Below the pieces are notes generated by a model that worked only from the letters and a program-made list of their open reading frames with translations, was not told the DNA's origin and searched no databases. A DNA stretch of 64,000 nucleotides from Halorarum halophilum. GTDB taxonomy: Archaea; Halobacteriota; Halobacteria; Halobacteriales; Haloferacaceae. Both the position numbers and the translations under genes were made by a program. Location of the stretch: positions 1 through 64,000 of the forward strand of contig NZ_CP058531.1 in NCBI RefSeq assembly GCF_013401515.1. Reading direction: 5' to 3'. Below, in pieces: positions 26,422 to 35,166 of this stretch. Position 1 is the stretch's first letter. Every line of letters starts with the position of its first letter.

Positions 26422-27753
26422 TCAGCGCTGAGTGATCGTCATTGGGATTCCGTTCGACGTCCGCATCGTCATTTGTGGTTCGATCTCGAGACTGTTCGAA
26501 CTATCCCACTCAAACTGGAATCGCTGACCGACTGTTGCGAGTATTATCTTCGCTTCTAGCCTAGCGAACTCACGTCCAATACAGGTCCTACGGCCCCCAC
26601 CGAAGGGAATGTACGCGAAGTCGTGGAGTTCCTCTTCGGATCCATCCGTCCATCGATCCGGCTGGAACTCATAGGGATCATCATAAAATCGCTTGTCTCG
26701 GTGGGCATCGATCACCGAGAGGTGGATCTGCTCGCCCGCTGGAATGCGGAACCCGTCAATTTCCACCTCGGTGTCTGTCCGGCGTGGAATCGTGTGAATC
26801 GGTGGATACAGCCGAAGTGCCTCAGTCACGATTCGGTCAGTGAATTCTAATTTGGGTAGCGTCTCGGCTGCTGGCCGATCCCCGTCGAGAACTGTACTGA
26901 GTTCGTCATGGAACCGCTCTCGAATCGGCGGATGGGTCGCCAGTAAGTACCAGATGAATCCAAGAGCTGCGGCCGTAGTCTCGTGACCCGCGAATACCAT
27001 CGTGACGAGTTGATCCTCGATCTCCTCGGTAGACAGCTGTGGACCCTTCTCGGTATCACGAGCCATCTGCAACTGAGAAAGGAGGTCTGGTGGTCCGCCA
27101 CTAGGAGTGTGACGAGACGAATTCTCGGCGAGGAGCTTTCGAACCTCTTCTTTGAGCCGTTTGCGAGACTGCTTGAAGTCCCGACGTGCGGGCGTCGGCA
27201 CCCAAGGCGGTAGTACCCAGGACGTCGGCTCGAACCACCCATTGAGCCCATCGGCGGCCTCTCGGAGCCCTTCGTCCTCACCTGGAGTTAATTCTCGACC
27301 AAAGAGCGTCGCGAACAGCACATCAAGCGTGAGGTTACGCATCTCGCGTTCGACGTCGAGAAGCTCGTTATCGCCCCAGGTCGCTAAGCGCCGCTCAGCA
27401 CACTTAACCATCTCATCGGTATAGCCTCTGATCTGTCCCCGGAAGAAGAGCGGTTGCATAACCTCTCGTTGCCGCCGCCACTGTGCGCCTTCCGTTGAGA
27501 GCAGACCACTCCCGAACGCCCGTTGGAAGTCCTCCGTTTTTCCAAACGAGTCAACATCTGTTACGAGGACACGCTTGAGCTGTTCAGGATGGGTGAGGAC
27601 ATGGATATCGTCGAGAGTGGGAAGATCCATTCGATAGACATCCCCGCACTCAGCGGTGGCGACCTCTACGAACTGGAAGGGATTGCGAACGAATAGTAGT
27701 GCGTGTTTGAGAATGGGATGGCCAGATGGTTTCGGGGGAAGAGGCGCTGCCAT
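26422..27753 (-). CDS. Cytochrome P450
   Basis: A 443-residue protein with all P450 landmarks: WRRQR in the C helix (about 92), oxygen-binding I-helix AGHETT at 255-260, ExxR as EALR at 311-314, and the heme loop FGGGRRTCIG at 384-393 with Cys391 as iron ligand. P450s insert one oxygen atom into organic substrates using electrons from a ferredoxin; no redox partner gene is adjacent. It is soluble, without an N-terminal anchor. It is transcribed away from a two-winged-helix regulator whose start is 210 bp off, so co-regulation is likely. The substrate is unknown; lipids, terpenoids or carotenoids are possible. Confidence 0.92.
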   Translation of the reverse strand: MAAPLPPKPSGHPILKHALLFVRNPFQFVEVATAECGDVYRMDLPTLDDIHVLTHPEQLKRVLVTDVDSFGKTEDFQRAFGSGLLSTEGAQWRRQREVMQPLFFRGQIRGYTDEMVKCAERRLATWGDNELLDVEREMRNLTLDVLFATLFGRELTPGEDEGLREAADGLNGWFEPTSWVLPPWVPTPARRDFKQSRKRLKEEVRKLLAENSSRHTPSGGPPDLLSQLQMARDTEKGPQLSTEEIEDQLVTMVFAGHETTAAALGFIWYLLATHPPIRERFHDELSTVLDGDRPAAETLPKLEFTDRIVTEALRLYPPIHTIPRRTDTEVEIDGFRIPAGEQIHLSVIDAHRDKRFYDDPYEFQPDRWTDGSEEELHDFAYIPFGGGRRTCIGREFARLEAKIILATVGQRFQFEWDSSNSLEIEPQMTMRTSNGIPMTITQR

Positions 27754-27807
27754 GAGTGACGATCAAATTCGCTGTCAGTGTAAAAACTCCGGACGTCTCT
27801 TCGGTTC

Positions 27808-27850
27808 CTGATACCCGCCATACACTTATACAGCGTCAGAGGGTGTACAC
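27808..27850 (+). repeat. Possible degenerate left end of the dispersed repeat
   Basis: GATACCCGCCATACACTTAT then ACAGCGTCAGAGGGTGTACA can be aligned to the GATACGCGCC.TGTATTCAGC left end and the AGAGGGTGT inner block with small insertions. The match is weak. The segment also lies in the divergent promoter region of the P450 and regulator genes and could simply be a regulatory site. Confidence 0.25.
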
Positions 27851-27963
27851 GAAATGTATCTAATACAACAGCGATTACTGCTCCCGTGTTGGGCCTTTCA
27901 TCAGATATATATCCAATATCTTCATTAGAAATGGGAGAAATAATGACAATAGGAGGTGTACTT

Positions 27964-29118
27964 ATGTCGAGCGAACGCCAATCTCATGGGCCAACCTACG
28001 ACGAACCGGAGGTCAAACACCCGCTTACAGGCCAGATAGTTAACATTCGGAACTTCATTAACGAGCTTGTCGACTCCTCCCGTCTGGATGTTCTCAAAGC
28101 CCTGACCGACCATCAGCACCGTACACCATCCGATATCGAACAAATGGGAGAGGTATCGCGCCAGACAGCATCGAAACATCTGGCAGACCTCGCGAAGCGA
28201 GGGCTGACGAACCGGGGTGAAAACCCGCGTGAGCAACGAATCACAGCTGGCGGGAAATTCGTCGTCCAGTCGTTATCTACTCACTCAGATGTCGTGAGTC
28301 GCGAGCAGTTGGCGCTGTTAACTCGGTCGGCATCAGCGAGCCAATTATTGTATGCACTTAGCCGTGGCTCGGTTCGACCTCGGAATCTCGCACAAGAGGA
28401 ACGAATGTCGCCCTCTCGATCGACGATCCAGCGCACGCTCAGCACGTTTACTTGCCAGGGGTGGTGTCGAGAAGACCATGGACGATACCGACTCACGTCG
28501 ACTGGAACAGAGGTCTTGGAAGCACATCGGACCATCATAGACCGGACCACACAATCGGTCAAGAAGTCGACATTTCTCCAGCGGCTTTCACCAGCAAGAG
28601 CTGATTTCCCACCGGAAGCGCTCGCCGAAGCCGAGGTCGCTGTGTCAGATCCTTCTTCTCCTGGGGAAGCTCTCTCATTGGCCCTGAAACTCTGTGATCG
28701 GAATCTCCACCATTTCCGGGCCTTCACCTCGATCTATAACGCGCGGCTGTTCACTACCTACTACAAAATTTTCAACTTAGGGCTAGACGGGGAGGCAATT
28801 GTAGATGCGTCGGTTTACCAGCAAATCCGAGAAAACGAGCAGACGGCGCACCTCATTGATGACTCCGAATACGATCGGTATCGGTTACTCCGACTGCCTG
28901 ATAAAATGACGCTTGGAATCGGAATCTACGACGATCGAAAGGTGGCAATTGGGGCTTTCAACGAAACAGGGAACGGTAGACACACCGCGATCTTGCTGAG
29001 TTCGAACGATGAGTTTGTTGAGTGGGGAATCGATCTCTACGAATCAATTCGCGAGCAGGCGTGTCGTCCTTCACAACAAAAATCCCATCCGACTCAAGCA
29101 CACTCAAAGACGAGCTGA
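27964..29118 (+). CDS. Winged-helix regulator with FilR1/DUF1724-like domain
   Basis: About 384 residues from ATG 27964 (MSSERQSHGP); the frame extends 26 codons further upstream but with poor haloarchaeal codons. Residues about 20-95 form one winged helix (SRLDVLKALTDHQHRTPSDI, then SRQTASKHLADLAKRGL). Residues about 105-190 form a second (LYALSRGSVRPRNLAQEERM, SRSTIQRTLSTFTCQGW). The C-terminal 180 residues match the FilR1-type ligand domain seen in many haloarchaeal regulators (LLRLPDKMTLGIGIYDDRKV). It faces the P450 gene across 210 bp and is the likely regulator of it. Confidence 0.8.
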   Translation: MSSERQSHGPTYDEPEVKHPLTGQIVNIRNFINELVDSSRLDVLKALTDHQHRTPSDIEQMGEVSRQTASKHLADLAKRGLTNRGENPREQRITAGGKFVVQSLSTHSDVVSREQLALLTRSASASQLLYALSRGSVRPRNLAQEERMSPSRSTIQRTLSTFTCQGWCREDHGRYRLTSTGTEVLEAHRTIIDRTTQSVKKSTFLQRLSPARADFPPEALAEAEVAVSDPSSPGEALSLALKLCDRNLHHFRAFTSIYNARLFTTYYKIFNLGLDGEAIVDASVYQQIRENEQTAHLIDDSEYDRYRLLRLPDKMTLGIGIYDDRKVAIGAFNETGNGRHTAILLSSNDEFVEWGIDLYESIREQACRPSQQKSHPTQAHSKTS

Positions 29119-30040
29119 GCATCTTTAATAGTAAGCCTGACTCCGAACGCGAGTAGTCCCATCAGTATCACTCCATAGGAAAGGCCAGTCGCACTTCTCG
29201 TGGATCGTGAACTAATGGCTTGGACTGCTTGATGAGATCGACTCCGTCTCCAAACAGATGAGTGATGCTCGTTCCCAACAAGTCGTATCTCGATTCATGT
29301 TGTAATTGCTGGAAGGGGTTTGTGTTTCTAAACTGCGTATAAGGGCTGTTGCATCCAGAAGATCCCGTGCTTGAGGGAGATTCGCTGGCCGTCGGTAAAA
29401 CAAATAGACTAGTGCTTGCATAGCGGGTGGATTATCTACAAGATCCGGCTTAGGATCGATCGTTATTGAGGGAGACGAATATCTCCCACGATAGCAAACC
29501 AGTAGGCACTACCCGGACTAATCTGGTGTCGATATGGACAAAGAAATGTTGTAGTGAGAGCTGAGAACTGCGATTACCGAGAAGAATGAAGTTAGATAGC
29601 GACAGCGGACCGTTGTTGACCATCGTTTCCAGAACCAGTATGCTGAGCGAGCGAAGGGTACCGAAGATGAGATACACACATCTTGGTTTCAATGAACTTC
29701 TGCTCTAGTCCAGTTTACTCGTTGTGGTCCGCTGCCTCGAACTCGACATCCTGTTTTTCGCCAGCTAAGGCGACGGGGCCGATCCGATTGATCACATCAA
29801 TCGTAATTCACAAGTCCTCCAACTTCTGGGAGCAGGAGACAGAAGGCTTCAGATCCAGCTCCCAATACGTGAGACAGCGAGACTTCATCACCATCCGAGA
29901 ACACCACCTAATTCGCCTGTTCAGCAACACGCAGTACCCGCCTCTGCGGGGCATGGTTGCCCTGCTTCACGGGAAGGAAGAGTACTACTTCTCGAATAAG
30001 CAGGCATTATACAATACGGCTTGTATCAGTGGACAGGACG
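29119..30040. other. 920-bp region without a supported gene
   Basis: Open frames are short, poor in acidic residues and overlap on both strands. A minus-strand frame near 29,212-29,421 (LVYLFYRRPANLPQARDLLD) looks a little like degenerate coding sequence, possibly an old gene, but I cannot place it. No clear copy of the dispersed repeat is present. Base composition is less GC-rich than in neighbouring genes. Confidence 0.4.
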
Positions 30041-30316
30041 ATGTATGACCTCACTGGGTTCCAGCGGGACCTCTTGTACGTTGTTGCTGGCCTCGATGAA
30101 CCTCACGGACTCGCCCTCAAAGACGTACTCGACGACTATTATGAGAAAGAGATCCACCACGGTCGGCTCTATCCAAACCTCGACACGCTCGTCGAGAAAG
30201 GTCTTGTCGAGAAGGGTGAGAAAGACCGCCGCACGAATGTGTATACGATTTCCGGCCGTGGCCGGCGTGAGATCGAAGCTCGACAGGACTGGGAATCCCA
30301 GTACCTCGATAGTTAG
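30041..30316 (+). CDS. PadR-family transcriptional regulator
   Basis: A 91-residue protein from ATG 30041. It has the PadR winged helix: FQRDLLYVVAGLDEPHGLAL, then a Y-Y-E-K-E-I-H-H-G-R-L-Y-P-N-L-D-T-L stretch and a wing with RRTNVYTISGRGRREI. PadR proteins are short repressors binding as dimers; haloarchaeal members are often just this domain. The frame stays open 28 codons upstream, but the family start is at MYDLTGF. A T-run directly follows the stop. Confidence 0.85.
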   Translation: MYDLTGFQRDLLYVVAGLDEPHGLALKDVLDDYYEKEIHHGRLYPNLDTLVEKGLVEKGEKDRRTNVYTISGRGRREIEARQDWESQYLDS

Positions 30317-30330
30317 CAATTTTTTTCTCA
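30317..30330 (+). terminator. T-rich terminator after the padR-type gene
   Basis: AGCAATTTTTTTCTC starts right at the stop codon. Archaeal termination commonly uses a run of T in the non-template strand, which fits here. Confidence 0.5.
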
Positions 30331-30600
30331 CCTCCTGATTAGTTCGAATTCAATGAGAGCAGAATCTTAGCTGGCCAGGTGAGGATGTCCTCGAGGTAGT
30401 GAACTATGAGTTTGGCCTCTATGACGGTGTTCCTCTGAATGTCGAGTAGCATCAGTTAGCGGGCACCCTATTCGAGAGTGGTAATATCGAGAACGACCGG
30501 GAAATGAGTCAGTCCGTCCGACCATTAAACTTCAGCTCTTTGTTCCCCATATCTTAAGGAGAATCAGTTGCTTCGTAGTTCTGCGAATAGACCAGCGCTA

Positions 30601-30933
30601 CTATGCGAACACGGCAGTGAGTTCGGCTAAGTGCTGCTCAGCGTCATCTTTTCCATGATAGTGTATCTCCCCCATCCGAGAATCATAGTCAATCCAGCCT
30701 CTGTTTTCGAGTTTCGGGAGGTGAACGTGATGAAGAGTCGTTTCTAATTCAGTAGGAGTCGTCTCTGGAACTCGACGGTCAATGTGGGTGGCGACCTCCT
30801 CCAGAGAAGCAGTGTCAATCGTGGGGGCTGATTCAAACATATGGATTACTTCCCGTCGGAGGGAACTGCACAACGTATCCATTAGTTGGTCTACCTTTGG
30901 AGCCTTCTCTGGGTAGCATTCAGCGTATGACAC
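30601..30933 (-). CDS. DUF7344-type winged-helix protein
   Basis: A 110-residue protein that is one winged-helix domain: LMDTLCSSLRREVIHMFESA, SLEEVATHIDRR, ETTLHHVHLPKLENRGWIDY and a wing ending GEIHYHG. It lacks the ALAH-RRR start of other members but keeps the H-x-H-L-P-K-L helix. Transcribed alone. Probably a DNA-binding regulator; target unknown. Confidence 0.75.
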   Translation of the reverse strand: MSYAECYPEKAPKVDQLMDTLCSSLRREVIHMFESAPTIDTASLEEVATHIDRRVPETTPTELETTLHHVHLPKLENRGWIDYDSRMGEIHYHGKDDAEQHLAELTAVFA

Positions 30934-31318
30934 CCGTCATACAACAGTGTTAAACCATGAAAGACTTGTGCGATAGTTCACTCACGTCTACATCTGTATA
31001 AAATCGCTTCCGAACTACTACGAACTGTGTATCCCAGAGGAGGTACAAGGGAACCGAACATCGGTATTCTTCACTGCTCGAATAATGATTCATCCGCATC
31101 GATCAGCTTTCCACCTCTATCCATCGAGGGCCACGAATGACCCTCAGTGCAACGATTCGATAGAAGGACAAGCAACCGCCACGTTGATCGGCAATACGGC
31201 ACTACCGGAAATAGCCAATACTCAGCAGCCCCTCCGTGGCAGCGAACCAGATTGGACTCAGTTAGAGAAATCACAATTATTCAGAGAGATTATTATTTCT
31301 CCCTTCAGTACTGGGCGT

Positions 31319-31677
31319 ATGTCCTCGTCCGAACTTGTGGAATACCTCCAAGACAAGCCGGAGAGTATCAACGAGGAACCATCCGCTACGACGGACCAGA
31401 AACAGATATGGTCTACCTCCGAGCTGATCTCCGAGAAGAGCGGATGCTGAGCCAGATCGACCGGATGTTGACGCGGCTCCGCCCCGAAACGACGTCGACG
31501 GAAGAGTAGGCGTTCCCGTTCGGCGACCTACACGCTACAGTTCGTACCTTCGATGAAGCAATCATCCTTCACTTTTCAACTGGAGACGATCGCGGCGTTC
31601 TCGTCTCCTTGGCCCCGCAGACAGCGCGCAACCTCAACACGTTCATCAGCGAGTGTACACACCGAATCCGCGGATAA
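31319..31677 (+). pseudogene. DUF7522-like gene broken by frameshift and stop
   Basis: It starts MSSSELVEYLQDK and loses frame after about 13 codons. It continues one frame over as EYQRGTIRYDGPETDMVYLR, then RADLREERMLSQIDRMLTRL, and meets a TAG after TSTEE. The same frame then resumes as FPFGDLHATVRTFDEAIILH to SECTHRIRG and a TAA at 31675-31677. Compared with the intact genes at 40,725 and 48,083 the full length is preserved, so decay is recent: one frameshift and one nonsense change. A small zinc-ribbon gene converges on it, as at 48 kb. Confidence 0.7.
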
Positions 31678-31816
31678 TCTCCGGAACCTAAAGACGTTGC
31701 CAGAGGGAAGCCCAAATCGAATCAGCGGAGTGGATAGGAACTGACTCCACGAGCAGATCACCGACATGTGAAATTAGAACCGAGCTCCGTTGCCAATCGT
31801 GCAAAAACACAGGCAC

Positions 31817-31966
31817 TCAGTCGTACTGATTCTGAATCGTTGTGATGGTCAGTGCATACAAGGTTCCACAGTTCTCGCAGACAGAATTGGTAGATACCTC
31901 GACATCACTGCCACGTGTGAAGTCAGCAACTTGCTCACCACACCCACACTCGAACTGGAATTCCAT
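31817..31966 (-). CDS. Small zinc-ribbon protein, 49 residues
   Basis: The minus strand reads MEFQFECGCGEQVADFTRGS then DVEVSTNSVCENCGTLYALT and ends TTIQNQYD. Cys pairs C-G-C and C-E-N-C, about 27 residues apart, make a zinc ribbon. It is a clear paralogue of the gene at 48,464-48,613 (about two thirds identical by eye), and both converge on a DUF7522-like gene, though the partner here is broken. It is too short for many gene finders. Confidence 0.65.
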   Translation of the reverse strand: MEFQFECGCGEQVADFTRGSDVEVSTNSVCENCGTLYALTITTIQNQYD

Positions 31967-32019
31967 CGTCACCCCATAGTGTTGTCTAGCTAACCTTTAT
32001 ATGTTGGCCTCGGAGTGAA

Positions 32020-32264
32020 GGTGTACTGGACTCATCACGCTTGGATCCAACGGAGAACATGGCTACAAGCGACGCGACCGAGAAATCGTCCGAATCGTTC
32101 ACCACGAGGCGACTCCAGAGCAGCCGGACACTGTCCCCAAGCATACCACCACAATACTCGCCACGAGGAACGGATTATCCCTCGATGAGGCGACCGCTGC
32201 CCTGGACGACGCACTCGATAGAGGGCTCCTTGTCGGGGGGGACAGAAGGTTCCGCGTCGCATGA
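32020..32264 (+). pseudogene. Remnant of a small winged-helix-like gene
   Basis: A frame without any start codon reads KRRDREIVRIVHHEATPEQP and ends TTILATRNGLSLDEATAALD, DALDRGLLVGGDRRFRVA and TGA. The second half looks like a helix-turn-helix plus wing. The 5' end has been lost, or the real start is a rare codon. An ATG in another frame (32,059) overlaps but gives an unlikely peptide. Confidence 0.35.
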
Positions 32265-32358
32265 TGAACAGTCCCGATGTCTTAGGCGACATCGACTGAC
32301 CCTGATGGATTTCATACGCCCTTATATAGAATAGATGGTGAGTATAGTATTATTTAAT

Positions 32359-32505
32359 ATGCTATTAGATAAATTAAGTATCGTATCGGATGAAGACGGC
32401 AGCTACCAACTTGCAAAGATGAACCACCGCCTCGAGAACCTCACCAATCTGGTGGAGAAACTAAAATCCAATATCACCCACCTAAATAGTTCAATCTGGA
32501 TATAA
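32359..32505 (+). CDS. Small helical hypothetical protein, 48 residues
   Basis: It begins MLLDKLSIVSDEDGSYQLAK and continues as an amphipathic, coiled-coil-like helix (MNHRLENLTNLVEKLKSNIT). Codon use is poorer in GC than in the rest of the window. An AT-rich tract (GTATTATTTAATATG) lies directly upstream. No family recognised; weak evidence. Confidence 0.3.
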   Translation: MLLDKLSIVSDEDGSYQLAKMNHRLENLTNLVEKLKSNITHLNSSIWI

Positions 32506-32564
32506 ACCATGAATAGGTGGCCGGCCCCGCCACTTCTAATTAATCCGTGGCTGATAAGTAGGCT

Positions 32565-32696
32565 ATGGCAACAGGAAGTGATCTCACCTAGGACGCCCAA
32601 AGGAAGTTTAACGCGATCAACGAGGACAAGTATCCATACGACATCAAAACCCTCCTCGATCAATCCTCGGAAATGGTCGATGCTTACGAAGCATGA
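32565..32696 (+). pseudogene. Small gene with one internal TAG
   Basis: ATG at 32565 opens MATGSDLT, then TAG at 32589-32591. The same frame continues DAQRKFNAINEDKYPYDIKT, then LLDQSSEMVDAYEA and TGA. Without the stop it would be a normal 43-codon acidic haloarchaeal peptide. One base change explains the loss. Confidence 0.4.
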
Positions 32697-33360
32697 ACTG
32701 AGGCTGCGTCCACAGATTTGTCAAACGGATCCTCACAACACCGTGGAGCCACTCCAAGTGGCGTTACAACGTATCAGAGGAGAGAACTCCGTCGAAGCCC
32801 TTCACGATCGTCGAACTCCGGAGGTTTCCATGCTGCGCTGCCAGGTAAGGAGCCCTTTCGAAAACCAGGATCGAGTAAGGACAGGAGAACAATACTTCCG
32901 GGCCTAGTCTTCGCGGATGGGCACACTGCCCTGACCCGGCGGCAACGCGCCCATTTGCGATTGGAGATCGCCCACCCGAGTCCGTTCGGGTGAGGTGGTC
33001 TTCCCGTAAGGATTCTCTTCGGCCGTCTGGCCTACCACTGGTAGAACGTGCGAAATCGCTCGTCTGAGACGAGAGTGAGCGTTTCGTCGATAACATCCAG
33101 ACAGACGCTGGACACGTTACGACCACATTCTGCAACCGCGATGTTCAGTGAAGTAGTATACGTGACTACCCCTTAGCCAGATCCTCCGAGGATCGCCCTC
33201 GTTCCTCTACCGAGAACAGAGGTACCTTGGTTGGGGGGGTTCCCTGTCGCAGGTTCCGAGACTCCGTCTACATCCATCATAAGTTATCGTTATAGGCCCT
33301 CCCAAAGACATCGATTGGACATGATAACAAACCGTGGACCGGGCTGTTGTCTTGCCTACC
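32697..33360. other. Non-coding or decayed region
   Basis: No supported gene. A minus-strand open stretch near 33,020-33,150 (AECGRNVSSVCLDVIDETLT, then LVSDERFRTFYQW) lacks a start codon and may be part of a lost gene. Sequence on both sides is mixed in GC content. Nothing repeated from elsewhere in the window is apparent. Confidence 0.35.
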
Positions 33361-34614
33361 ATGTGCAGTGTTCCCAGTAGCGTTCTTGTTCTTGACGCGA
33401 ACGGACAGGCCAGTCTTTCCATCATCAGGTCTCTCGGCCGACACGGAGTACCGGTCACAGCCGGGAGTTGTGTTCGGTTCTCGCTGGGACGACTTTCTCA
33501 GCAGAGCACCAGTGCCTACTTGTATCCTGATCCGACCGCATCTTCTGTACGATTCGTCAGCCATCTCGTTGACTACTTGGAGACGACCGACCACTCCATC
33601 GTAGTCCCGGTTCGTGATGCTACCACAGCAGTACTCTCGAGACACAAGTCGGACATCGAGGAGACCGGGACGATCGTCGCAGTTGAAGACTGGGAGACTT
33701 TCGACCGAGCGTATGATAAGGGCCAGCTCTTTTCGCTTGCGGAATCGCTGAACGTCCCTGCTCCAGAAACGTGCGACCCTTCGTCCGTCGCAGAGATCTC
33801 AGAAATCGCTCCCGAGATCCCGTATCCGGCGATTGTTAAGCCTCGGAGCAAGACGGTCAGGGACGAATCTGGGAAGTGTCATTACACCCGAGTTGACGAT
33901 ACCCATTACGTAGAATCCGCAGACGAGCTCGTGGCGACATACCACAAGTTGTTGGAGGTGTATCCCGTTCTTGAAGAGCAGGCGCACTACCCCCTCATCC
34001 AGGAGTACATCGCCGGAACGACCACGACGACGGTTGTACTTGCCGAGGAGGGGGAGATTCTCACTCATTTTCAAGAGGAGCGAATCCGGACTTATCCGTC
34101 GTCAGGCGGGTCCTCGACGCTGCTCCGGGGAATACGTGATCCGCGAATGTTAGCATCTGCCCGGGAAATTATCAGCGCCTTGGACTGGACCGGCCCGGCG
34201 ATGGTTGAGTTCATGCAGCCTCCTGACGGTGAGCCCTATCTGATCGAAGTTAACGGTCGGTACTGGGGTTCCCTTCCGTTCGCAATCCGGAGCGGCGTCG
34301 ATATTCCATGGCAACACTACCGGCTGCTCACTGAATTAGACGTTGAGCCGCCAGATTATTCCCAGACGGCGAGTCTCCACCACCGGCTACTGTATGGCGA
34401 TATTAAGTGGCTCAACGAGCAGCTTCAGCACGGCAATCCGACAGCGGTGCTCCATTTCCTCTGGGCGTGTCTTCGGGCAAACCAAACGTTTGTCTCCATC
34501 GAAGATCCGAAACCGACCCTCTGGGTACTCTGTCAGGGGATTATACTCGGAATTCGAACTGTCCTTCAGCGAGTCCTGAAAACCAAGCCCGCCGGGGGGG
34601 GAGGGACCGAGTAA
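33361..34614 (+). CDS. ATP-grasp carboxylate-amine ligase family protein
   Basis: A 417-residue protein from ATG 33361. A Rossmann-like pre-domain (SVLVLDANGQASLSIIRSLG) precedes the ATP-grasp fold: YPAIVKPRSKTVRD holds the ATP-binding Lys, then PLIQEYIAGTT, and the metal site MVEFMQPPDGEPYLIEVNGR, with Glu and Asn as Mg ligands. The final 60 residues include a hydrophobic stretch that may touch the membrane. Related haloarchaeal proteins are found with surface-polysaccharide genes, but none are adjacent here. It should join a carboxylate to an amine or similar group using ATP; the substrate is unknown. Confidence 0.8.
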   Translation: MCSVPSSVLVLDANGQASLSIIRSLGRHGVPVTAGSCVRFSLGRLSQQSTSAYLYPDPTASSVRFVSHLVDYLETTDHSIVVPVRDATTAVLSRHKSDIEETGTIVAVEDWETFDRAYDKGQLFSLAESLNVPAPETCDPSSVAEISEIAPEIPYPAIVKPRSKTVRDESGKCHYTRVDDTHYVESADELVATYHKLLEVYPVLEEQAHYPLIQEYIAGTTTTTVVLAEEGEILTHFQEERIRTYPSSGGSSTLLRGIRDPRMLASAREIISALDWTGPAMVEFMQPPDGEPYLIEVNGRYWGSLPFAIRSGVDIPWQHYRLLTELDVEPPDYSQTASLHHRLLYGDIKWLNEQLQHGNPTAVLHFLWACLRANQTFVSIEDPKPTLWVLCQGIILGIRTVLQRVLKTKPAGGGGTE

Positions 34615-34723
34615 AAGTCTTGCTGACTACGACCCTTGCAGGTCATCGAATCGGTGAGAATAATAGCGAACTGGATTCGAGTCACTCTGAGACTTATTCA
34701 TAACAACTCAGGAATATTTCTCC

Positions 34724-34846
34724 CCCCGGGTCGACACCGCCGAGGAGGTCCAGCAGGCCGTGCGCGCCACGCGCTTCGAGTACAACGGGGAGCCTGGTCG
34801 CCGCTGGCCTCGCGAACCCGCGGGCAAGCCGCTGGGGGCTCGCTGA
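34724..34846 (+). pseudogene. 3' fragment of an HpcH/HpaI-type aldolase gene
   Basis: Open codons without a start read PRVDTAEEVQQAVRATRFEY, then NGEPGRRWPREPAGKPLGAR and TGA. The PRVDT.EE...AV.A.R.... pattern is that of HpcH/HpaI aldolases near their C-terminus. The fragment is far more GC-rich than its surroundings and has a sharp left border at CCCCCCGGG, so it came in by recombination or is all that is left after a deletion. Confidence 0.4.
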
Positions 34847-34949
34847 TGCGAACGACGACGCCTGACGGGACAGGTTGGTCTACTCTTAGTAGGGTTGGCC
34901 ACTTCTTGGGTCCATAGGGCAGACGGTGGTCCGAATCCAGTCGGTTAGT

Positions 34950-35083
34950 CGTCTCTGTTGAAACCCTCAGAACTTGATAGGTATGGCATGCTGATTACAG
35001 AGGGTGTTTTCAGCATCGCACCGGTGATTTTTTGTCGAGTGAATGCTGAATCAGCTGCTAAGAAGAACCTGCGTATCTATTAG
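34950..35083 (+). repeat. Dispersed repeat, variant full copy
   Basis: Left end CTCTGTTGAAACCCTCAGAA (shared with the copy at 1381), inner GCATGCTGATTACAGAGGGT, then CAGCATCGCACCGGTGATT, and right end GAATCAGCTGCTAAGAAGAA then CCTGCG. The inner CGCACCGGTRAT block matches the copy at 9161. It ends about 85 bp from the 3' end of the next minus-strand gene. Confidence 0.65.
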
Positions 35084-35166
35084 CATCGAGGAACGGTACT
35101 GCTCGGGGGTATCCGCTGCCGAGTTGAGTTAAAGCGCAACGGAATTCGGTTCCTGATCGGCTTGGT

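Noticed and set aside
29212-29421. Minus-strand frame with LVYLFYRRPANLPQARDLLD, possible transposase trace
   Set aside because: Too short and without a catalytic motif; I could not link it to any transposase family.
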